This document shows positions 13,477 to 19,193 of a stretch of 19,193 nucleotides of DNA, one piece after another. Within the stretch, counting starts at the first letter, position 1, and each line of letters starts with the position of its first letter. Source of the stretch: an uncultured Prevotellaceae bacterium (GTDB taxonomy: Bacteria > Bacteroidota > Bacteroidia > Bacteroidales > Bacteroidaceae); the NCBI GenBank assembly GCA_900313845.1, contig OMTC01000016.1, forward strand, positions 1 through 19,193. Direction: 5' to 3'. The notes under the pieces were generated by a model, which worked only from the letters and a program-made list of their open reading frames with translations, did no database searches and had not been told where the DNA came from. A program made the position numbers and the translations under genes.

Positions 13477-14520
13477 TTAGTCGTTTTCAGGACGAAGCTT
13501 ACGAACTACTTCACCAGTGCGCCACATTTCGCTCTCGCGCAATGCTTTGAGTTCTTTCTCGAGACCTACGCGATAGTCTGGCTTTGAGTTTGCATCGATA
13601 GAAATCTGAGCCTCGTTACCAGTTACTACACTGTGATAGAGCTTCTCAACAACAGGCTTAATAGCATCGTGGAAAGGACCCATCCAGTCGAGAGCACCAC
13701 GCTGAGCTGTAGTAGAGCAGTTAGCGTACATCCAGTCCATACCGTTCTTTGCGAAGAGAGGCATCAGCGACTGAGTGAGCTCTTCAACAGTTTCATTGAA
13801 AGCCTCAGATGGAGTGTGTCCATTCTCACGGAGCACTTCGTACTGTGCAAGGAGCAAACCCTGGATAGCACCCATCAAAGAACCACGCTCACCAGTGAGG
13901 TCGGAAGTTGCCTCGCGCTTGAATGTAGTTTCGAACAAATATCCAGAACCAATACCGATACCAAAGGCAAGCACCTTCTCGAGTGCATGACCTGAAGCAT
14001 CCTGATAAACTGCGTATGAAGAATTCAATCCACGACCTTCGAGGAACATGGTACGAAGAGATGTACCCGAACCCTTAGGAGCCACCATGATAACATCAAT
14101 GTCCTTTGGTGGAACTACACCTGTGCGATCGTTCCAAGTGATTGCAAAACCGTGTGAGAAATAGAGAGTCTTACCTGCTGTGAGGTGAGGCTTGATTGAT
14201 GGCCAAAGCTGCATCTGAGCTGCATCCGAAAGAAGAAGACAAACGATTGTACCCTTTTCAGCTGCCTCTTCCAGAGAGAAGAGAGTTTCACCAGGTACCC
14301 ATCCGTCAGCAACTGCCTTATCGTAAGTCTTACCCTGACGCTGACCAACGATTACGTTGAAGCCATTGTCACGAAGGTTACAAGCCTGACCAGGACCCTG
14401 AACACCATAACCCAAAACGGCGATAGTCTCGTTCTTCAATACTTCACGAGCTTTCTCCAATGGGAACTCTTCACGTGTCATTACCTCTTCGATAACGCCA
14501 CCAAAATTCATTTTTGCCAT
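13477..14520 (-). CDS. ilvC: Ketol-acid reductoisomerase
   Basis: Second common step of isoleucine and valine synthesis: Mg-dependent isomerisation and NAD(P)H reduction of acetolactate or acetohydroxybutyrate. The 347 residues suit a class I (short) enzyme. The Rossmann motif GYGVQGPGQACNLRDNG is at 37-53. The cofactor-specificity loop follows (GQRQGK, 59-64). The catalytic-region His is in YFSHGFAI (His123). Metal ligands Asp207 and Glu211 lie in TSDLTGERGSLMG, and the knotted helical domain begins FNETVEELTQSL. VAPKGSGTSLR (146-156) replaces the more common APKGPGHxVR, which I take to be lineage variation. It is last in the operon, 104 nt behind the thioesterase gene. TATCTTTG on the minus strand (14587-14580) could be an internal -7 element but lacks a -33 match. 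Confidence 0.97.
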   Translation of the reverse strand: MAKMNFGGVIEEVMTREEFPLEKAREVLKNETIAVLGYGVQGPGQACNLRDNGFNVIVGQRQGKTYDKAVADGWVPGETLFSLEEAAEKGTIVCLLLSDAAQMQLWPSIKPHLTAGKTLYFSHGFAITWNDRTGVVPPKDIDVIMVAPKGSGTSLRTMFLEGRGLNSSYAVYQDASGHALEKVLAFGIGIGSGYLFETTFKREATSDLTGERGSLMGAIQGLLLAQYEVLRENGHTPSEAFNETVEELTQSLMPLFAKNGMDWMYANCSTTAQRGALDWMGPFHDAIKPVVEKLYHSVVTGNEAQISIDANSKPDYRVGLEKELKALRESEMWRTGEVVRKLRPEND

Positions 14521-14579
14521 TTTAAATAAAAATTTATATGTGTTGAACTAACTTTTTGCCTTAAAAATCAAATTCTTTG

Positions 14580-14587
14580 CAAAGATA
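14580..14587 (-). promoter_or_regulatory. Possible internal -7 element before ilvC
   Basis: The plus-strand CAAAGATA reads TATCTTTG on the minus strand, an exact TAnnTTTG. No TTG lies 19-22 nt upstream; the nearest CAA complements are 12 and 33 nt away. The 104-nt gap before ilvC is the longest in the operon, which makes an internal promoter plausible but unproven. Confidence 0.3.
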
Positions 14588-14624
14588 ATCAATTTCTCGC
14601 AAATATGGATAATTTACTTACAAT

Positions 14625-15419
14625 TTATTGAAATACAAGGCTACTTCTTAGAATTGTTTCGCTTCTCTGTTGATATTCGTCAAAGCTTAAATCACCCGCC
14701 TCAACATCTTCTTTTTTCAGCTTTCGCACTTCTACATCGAAAGTGTTATCATCCACATCACGCTTATAGAGAAGGAGTTTGTCGCCATAATAACTCTCTG
14801 CCATATAGGCAAGTTCTATACGCTTCAAGTTTCTGCCATTCTGATAAGCTTCGATAGGAAACAAATCCATGATATGCTCAAGATACTTGATGCTATTCAC
14901 ATGCCCATTCATATCGATGTCGGAATACTCCGTATCAATCATCTTCACAAAATTATCTGCATCGAGAGGTCTCACCCTACCCTGCTTTTCAATAGGACAT
15001 GGAATTTCGGGAGCAAGATATGGTTCGAATTTGTATCCTTCTATACTTTCCAGATTGGCAGGCTGACGTGTGTCGTAATTAATCATTGCCCAAATGCTGC
15101 GTGCATATCCGTATGCTTTGTCATCAGCTCCTACAATGGAAAAATTACGATTCGTGAAAAGTCGATAGATGTTTTCAATCCATGTGCAAACCTCAATCTT
15201 TTCATACACTGAAGGCATTTCCTCCATCTCAATGGTGAGCCGAGAGAGCACCCAAGTGTAGTTCACATCATTGAGATTCATCATTCCGAATCCACGTGCC
15301 TTGGCATGGTTTTCCGCTGCATTGAGCAGTGCCTTACCCAATGTTGTCCAACTCCAACGTTTTGCAAAATCCGTATTGAATGGATCAACAATAATGGGAT
15401 TTCTTTCTAATTTCTGCAT
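14625..15419 (-). CDS. Acyl-ACP thioesterase (FatA/FatB family)
   Basis: Releases free fatty acids from acyl carrier protein. The 264 residues form two hot-dog domains: about 1-135 (substrate-binding half; WSWTTLGKALLNAAE, ARSIWAMINYDTRQP) and about 155-260. The second domain begins DIDMNGHVNSIKYLE, which carries the family catalytic D-x-N-x-H (Asp169, Asn171, His173). No signal peptide or membrane segment is seen. It is the fourth gene of the ilv operon, 50 nt behind ilvN and 104 nt before ilvC. From memory this placement recurs in Bacteroides and relatives. Branched-chain 2-oxo acids feed iso and anteiso fatty acid primers, so the context suggests a link to branched acyl chains; chain specificity cannot be read from the sequence. 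Confidence 0.93.
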   Translation of the reverse strand: MQKLERNPIIVDPFNTDFAKRWSWTTLGKALLNAAENHAKARGFGMMNLNDVNYTWVLSRLTIEMEEMPSVYEKIEVCTWIENIYRLFTNRNFSIVGADDKAYGYARSIWAMINYDTRQPANLESIEGYKFEPYLAPEIPCPIEKQGRVRPLDADNFVKMIDTEYSDIDMNGHVNSIKYLEHIMDLFPIEAYQNGRNLKRIELAYMAESYYGDKLLLYKRDVDDNTFDVEVRKLKKEDVEAGDLSFDEYQQRSETILRSSLVFQ

Positions 15420-15469
15420 TCAATCTTTCAACTTCTTATTTACTATCCATCCTGCTTAGAATGCAAGAA

Positions 15470-16144
15470 TTAAAGTTCATTCTGACGCTCACGCTCACGT
15501 TCTGCCAGATATTCATCAAGATGCTCTACCCTACTCTTCGTGATGGCAATACGTCCGGAACGAACAAACTGCAACACAACACCCAACTGATTGAGATTAT
15601 CATAAAGTGAAAGAATATCTGCTGTGATACCAGTTTTTTCCACAGTTGCGTAAGTAGGATTCACTTCAACGATATGGGCATTATGCATACGCACAATTCT
15701 ACCTACATTCCTTTCCTCCAACATTCTTGGTGTGGAAATCTTGATGAGAGAGGTTTCCAAGATGAAAATCTCATCGTCGGTGTAATAGCTTGCTCGGAGC
15801 ACTTCGATGCGCTTTTCCATCTGCTTGGTGAGCATCTTAGCCATCTCTTCTGTGCAATAGCTCGTTACAGTGAATTTATGCACACCTGGAGTAGATGAAG
15901 CACAAACATTCAGACTTTCGATATTCACCTGACGACGCGTATAAACAGCAGTAATCTGGCTCAGCAAACCTGGAGTATTCTCAGAATAAATCAAGAATGT
16001 GTAGAGCGGATTTCCATTGGCATCCACATTGCTGAGTTTTGCTCGCTTCGATGTTTCCTGTTGCATCTGTTTCTGAGTTTCCTCAGTATCAGCACATTTT
16101 CCACATGTGGAGCAATCTGTATTTTGATTCACATTATTATTCAT
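15470..16144 (-). CDS. ilvN: Acetolactate synthase small (regulatory) subunit with N-terminal Cys-rich extension
   Basis: Regulatory partner of IlvB that carries valine feedback through its ACT domain. The 224 residues comprise an extension (1-46), an ACT domain (about 47-125; FLIYSENTPGLLSQITAVYT, RRQVNIESLNV) and a C-terminal regulatory domain (about 130-210; ARNVGRIV-like segment, VEVNPTYATVEKTG, QFVRSGRIAI). The first 45 residues hold CSTCGKC (Cys11, 14, 17) and are otherwise polar and charged; the usual family start would lie near YTFLIYSEN. ATG 16144 lies 24 nt behind ilvB. An alternative ATG at codon 27 would drop the Cys cluster. The long form (over 160 residues) matches the E. coli IlvH type more than the short IlvN. 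Symbol ilvN follows common Bacteroidota naming; ilvH is equally defensible. Confidence 0.94.
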   Translation of the reverse strand: MNNNVNQNTDCSTCGKCADTEETQKQMQQETSKRAKLSNVDANGNPLYTFLIYSENTPGLLSQITAVYTRRQVNIESLNVCASSTPGVHKFTVTSYCTEEMAKMLTKQMEKRIEVLRASYYTDDEIFILETSLIKISTPRMLEERNVGRIVRMHNAHIVEVNPTYATVEKTGITADILSLYDNLNQLGVVLQFVRSGRIAITKSRVEHLDEYLAERERERQNEL

Positions 16145-16168
16145 GTCAAATGTCTCTTTTTCTAAGGG

Positions 16169-17863
16169 TTACACTTCAAGCATCATACAATCCACATTGG
16201 CTCCAGGAGGAGTCATAGGCAAAACGTTGTCCTCTTCAAGCACTGCACACTGCAACAAATATGGACCATCCGTCGAGAGCATTTCCTTGATAGCAGCATC
16301 CAAATCCTTACGCTCTACCACCGTCTTAGCAGGAATGCCGTAAGCCTTTGCAATCAACTCGTAATCAGGATTCATCATTGGTGTGAATGAATATCTATGA
16401 TTGAAGAACATAGCCTGCCATTGGCGCACATTGCCAAGATAGCTGTTATTCAGCAAGATAATCTTCACAGGAGCACCTTGTTCCATGATGGTACCCAATT
16501 CCTGAATCGTCATCTGAAGACCACCATCACCACAGAACAGACACACCGTACGCTCTGGAGCACCGAAAGTGGCACCGATAGCAGCAGGAAGTCCAAATCC
16601 CATTGTGCCGCATCCACCTGAGGTAACAACACTGCGTCCCTTTGTGAATTTGAAATAACGACATCCAAACATCTGATTCTGACCCACATCCGTTACGAGG
16701 ATTGCTTCATTATTCGAAGCCTCACTCACCTTGCGAACCACTTCGCCCATGAGCAGAGCCCCAGACTTTGGATGAATAGCCTTATCTATCACTTTATTAT
16801 ACTCCTTCTCTGCGTATGGCTTGAAACCATCAATCCAACTCTGATGAGTGGTTTCATCCAACAATTCTGTCACAGCAGCAAGGGTTTGCTTACAATCACC
16901 CAATACAGCCAAATCCACCTTCACATTTTTATCAATCTCAGAAGGGTCAATATCGAAGTGAATTATCTTGGCTTGTTTAGCGTAAGTCTTCAGATTTCCT
17001 GTCACTCGGTCGTCAAAACGCATACCCACTGCAATGAGCAAATCACACTGATTCGTCATCACATTAGGGCCCAAATTTCCATGCATACCGAGCATACCCA
17101 TGTTCAATGGATGGTCCGAAGGCAGCGCAGAAAGACCGAGCAGCGTGCAACCAGCAGGCATTTGAGCTTTCTCAAGGAATTCTTTCAACTCCTCACGTGC
17201 ATCACCAAGTTCTACACCCTGACCTACCAAAACAAAAGGTTTTACCGATTCATTGATCATCTGGGCAGCTTTCTTGATAACGTCATTGTCCATCGGAGGA
17301 ATAGGCTGATAAGAACGAATGAAATCCACCTTGGCAGGCTCATAATCCACCATGGCAGTCTGTGCATTCTTGGCAAAGTCGAGAACCACAGGTCCTGGAC
17401 GTCCACTCTTGGCAATATAGAAAGCACGCGACACAGCCCAAGCCACATCTTCTGCACGACGTATCTGATAACTCCATTTCGAAATAGGAGAAGTGACACC
17501 TACCACATCGACCTCTTGGAATGCATCTGTACCCAGAAGGGATGTTCCCACCTGTCCACAAATCACTACCATTGGCGTGGAGTCAATCATTGCGTCTGCA
17601 ATACCAGTAACGGTATTGGTAGCACCAGGTCCACTGGTAACAATAGCGCAACCCACTTTTCCACTTACTCGTGCAAAACCTTGTGCAGCATGTACTGCAC
17701 CTTGCTCATGGCGAACCAAAATGTGGTTGAGTCTATCTCGATAGTCGTAAAGTGCATCGTAAACAGGCATGATAGCTCCACCTGGATAACCGAATAGCGT
17801 CTCTACGCCTTCGTTTACCAATGAGCGCATCAGCGCCTCTGCACCTGAAATTCTTTCTGCCAT
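16169..17863 (-). CDS. ilvB: Acetolactate synthase large (catalytic) subunit
   Basis: Thiamine-diphosphate and FAD dependent enzyme that condenses pyruvate with pyruvate or 2-oxobutyrate, the committed step to valine, leucine and isoleucine. It has 564 residues, a normal length. The N-terminal domain carries FGYPGGAIMPVYDAL (24-38) and the catalytic Glu53 in RHEQGA. The central FAD domain follows (about 190-345; MLGMHGNLGPN, MRFDDRVTGN). The C-terminal domain has the thiamine-diphosphate motif from CGDGG (444-448) to LNNSYLGNVRQWQ (471-483) with Trp482. The large subunit of this family is inactive or poorly regulated without the small one encoded next. It lies 56 nt behind ilvD and 24 nt before ilvN. 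Confidence 0.98.
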   Translation of the reverse strand: MAERISGAEALMRSLVNEGVETLFGYPGGAIMPVYDALYDYRDRLNHILVRHEQGAVHAAQGFARVSGKVGCAIVTSGPGATNTVTGIADAMIDSTPMVVICGQVGTSLLGTDAFQEVDVVGVTSPISKWSYQIRRAEDVAWAVSRAFYIAKSGRPGPVVLDFAKNAQTAMVDYEPAKVDFIRSYQPIPPMDNDVIKKAAQMINESVKPFVLVGQGVELGDAREELKEFLEKAQMPAGCTLLGLSALPSDHPLNMGMLGMHGNLGPNVMTNQCDLLIAVGMRFDDRVTGNLKTYAKQAKIIHFDIDPSEIDKNVKVDLAVLGDCKQTLAAVTELLDETTHQSWIDGFKPYAEKEYNKVIDKAIHPKSGALLMGEVVRKVSEASNNEAILVTDVGQNQMFGCRYFKFTKGRSVVTSGGCGTMGFGLPAAIGATFGAPERTVCLFCGDGGLQMTIQELGTIMEQGAPVKIILLNNSYLGNVRQWQAMFFNHRYSFTPMMNPDYELIAKAYGIPAKTVVERKDLDAAIKEMLSTDGPYLLQCAVLEEDNVLPMTPPGANVDCMMLEV

Positions 17864-17919
17864 ATATACAGATTTCTTAATGTATGGATATTATCTTATT
17901 ATCTGAAATAAATAGAATA

Positions 17920-19193
17920 TCATTCAATGATTCTCACGCCACCCTTATCAGCTGAGCTCACACTCTGTGCGTATGCCTTCAGCGACTTGCTTACCACGCG
18001 ATTACGCTTTAGTGGCTGTTGAGGACGCGCTGCCAACTCTTCGTCCGAGAGTTTCACGTTGATGGTGCGGCTTGGAATATCGATAACGATGATGTCGCCA
18101 TCAACCAACTTACCGATATTGCCTCCCGAAGCAGCCTCTGGAGAGATGTGTCCAATGGACAAACCTGAAGTACCGCCAGAGAATCGACCATCCGTAATAA
18201 GAGCGCACTCCTTGCCCATGTGCATCGACTTGATGTAGCTGGTTGGATAAAGCATTTCCTGCATACCAGGTCCACCCTTAGGACCTTCGTGCGTGATGAC
18301 GACTACATCGCCCTTCTGTACTTTACCGCCAAGGATACCCTCACAAGCGTCTTCTTGAGAGTCAAACACCTTAGCAGGACCTTCAAAGTGCCAGATGCTT
18401 TCATCCACACCTGCTGTCTTCACAACGCATCCGTCCTGTGCAATGTTTCCAAAGAGAACAGCCAAGCCACCATCCTTAGTGTAAGCATGTTCTATGTCAC
18501 GAATACATCCGTTGGCACGGTCGCAGTCAAGGCTTTCCCATTTCGTATCCTGCACACCGAGCTTGTTGCAGAACACACCAGCTGGAGCACTCTCATAAAT
18601 ACGCTGTGCCTCTGGGTCAATCTGCTCCTTCAAGATAGAGTATTTTTCAATGTCCTCAGCAAGAGTAGCACCATCCACACGCTTCACATCAGTCTGGAGT
18701 AATCCACCCTTTGCCAATTCGCCAAGGATGCCAAGAATACCACCAGCACGGCCACACTCTTGCACACTATATTTCTGTGTATTTGGTGCCAACTTGCAAA
18801 GGCAAGGCACTTTACGGCTCAATCTGTCGATATCAGACATCTTGAAATCTGCGCCTGCTTCCTGTGCAACAGCCAGCAAATGAAGAATTGTATTGGTGGA
18901 GCCACCCATGGCAATATCGAGAGACATGGCATTGAGGAAGGCATCACGTGTAGCAATGTTGCGAGGAAGAACGCTTTCGTCTCCATCTTCATAATATGCC
19001 AAAGCATTCTTCACAATCTGACGTGCTGCCTGCTTCATCAATTCCTTACGATTCACATGAGTTGCGAGAATTGTTCCATTGCCAGGAAGAGACAAACCGA
19101 TAGCTTCTGTCAAGGAATTCATCGAGTTAGCTGTGAACATACCAGAGCAGCAACCACATCCTGGACAAGCACGATTTTCAATCTCGGCAAGTT
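17920..19193 (-). CDS. ilvD: Dihydroxy-acid dehydratase (5' end outside window)
   Basis: Third common step of branched-chain amino acid synthesis: Fe-S dependent dehydration of dihydroxy acids to 2-oxo acids. The frame is open through the window edge. About 424 C-terminal residues are visible of the usual 560-620, so roughly the first third is missing. Near the edge is the cluster-ligand segment ACPGCGCCSGMFTANSMN (codons from about 19167 down to 19114). It carries one more Cys beside the usual CSGMF ligand than the common CPTCGSCSGMF form. Further in are SLDIAMGGSTNTILHLLA, GILGILGEL, the VVITHEGPKGGPGMQEML segment and ITDGRFSGGTSGLSIGHISPEA with its catalytic Ser region. It is the first visible gene of the operon; its promoter lies outside the window. 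Confidence 0.97.
   Translation of the reverse strand, partial: LAEIENRACPGCGCCSGMFTANSMNSLTEAIGLSLPGNGTILATHVNRKELMKQAARQIVKNALAYYEDGDESVLPRNIATRDAFLNAMSLDIAMGGSTNTILHLLAVAQEAGADFKMSDIDRLSRKVPCLCKLAPNTQKYSVQECGRAGGILGILGELAKGGLLQTDVKRVDGATLAEDIEKYSILKEQIDPEAQRIYESAPAGVFCNKLGVQDTKWESLDCDRANGCIRDIEHAYTKDGGLAVLFGNIAQDGCVVKTAGVDESIWHFEGPAKVFDSQEDACEGILGGKVQKGDVVVITHEGPKGGPGMQEMLYPTSYIKSMHMGKECALITDGRFSGGTSGLSIGHISPEAASGGNIGKLVDGDIIVIDIPSRTINVKLSDEELAARPQQPLKRNRVVSKSLKAYAQSVSSADKGGVRIIE

Noticed and set aside
16772..17797. 341-codon open frame on the plus strand opposite ilvB
   Set aside because: It is rich in His, Cys and Thr with no domain and lies fully inside a certain gene. It is a by-product of ilvB codon usage.

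Overview
This 19.2 kb window looks like ordinary chromosomal DNA from a Bacteroidota bacterium, most likely Prevotellaceae. The evidence is the TTG-N19-22-TAnnTTTG promoters, a 676-residue Rho with a large disordered insert, a DUF4369 lipoprotein, a pseudouridine synthase with an Asn/Gly/Arg-rich tail, an acyl-ACP thioesterase inside the isoleucine-valine operon, and weak ribosome binding sites. The genus is inferred from family resemblance and was not computed. No phage, transposase, CRISPR array or plasmid gene is visible.

Layout. Positions 1-1375 (+) hold the 3' part of an Uup-type ABC-F ATPase gene and the ribosome-assembly GTPase gene engB, both richer in GC than the rest. Positions 1376-3892 (+) hold rho behind a roughly 370-nt leader with its own promoter, several hairpins and a possible 37-codon upstream ORF. 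A convergent DUF4369 lipoprotein gene (-) follows, then tRNA-Val(UAC) with a promoter and a strong terminator. Positions 5153-10642 (+) hold a FtsB/DivIC-like division protein, a four-helix membrane protein, purB, and a tight pair of pseudouridine synthase and asnS ending at an intrinsic terminator. A DUF2461 gene (-) and a COG2509-type FAD oxidoreductase gene (+) diverge from back-to-back promoters; the oxidoreductase is broken by a frameshift with an apparent internal deletion. From 13409 to the end (-) lies an operon in the order ilvD, ilvB, ilvN, acyl-ACP thioesterase, ilvC, closed by an intrinsic terminator.

How the genes work together. The ilv block supplies all the steps from pyruvate or 2-oxobutyrate to the branched-chain 2-oxo acids except the final transamination. 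The embedded thioesterase hints at a link to branched fatty acid metabolism. Much of the rest is information-processing housekeeping: ABC-F, EngB, Rho, tRNA-Val, rRNA pseudouridylation and AsnRS.

The unexpected structure is mostly between genes. Repeats sit just behind several stop codons: a 16-nt tandem array after purB, 9-10-nt iterations between asnS and the DUF2461 gene, a GC-rich element between rho and the lipoprotein gene, and a 190-nt array of 22-nt units between the oxidoreductase gene and ilvC that reverses orientation exactly once, at a palindrome. I see no new defence or mobile system.
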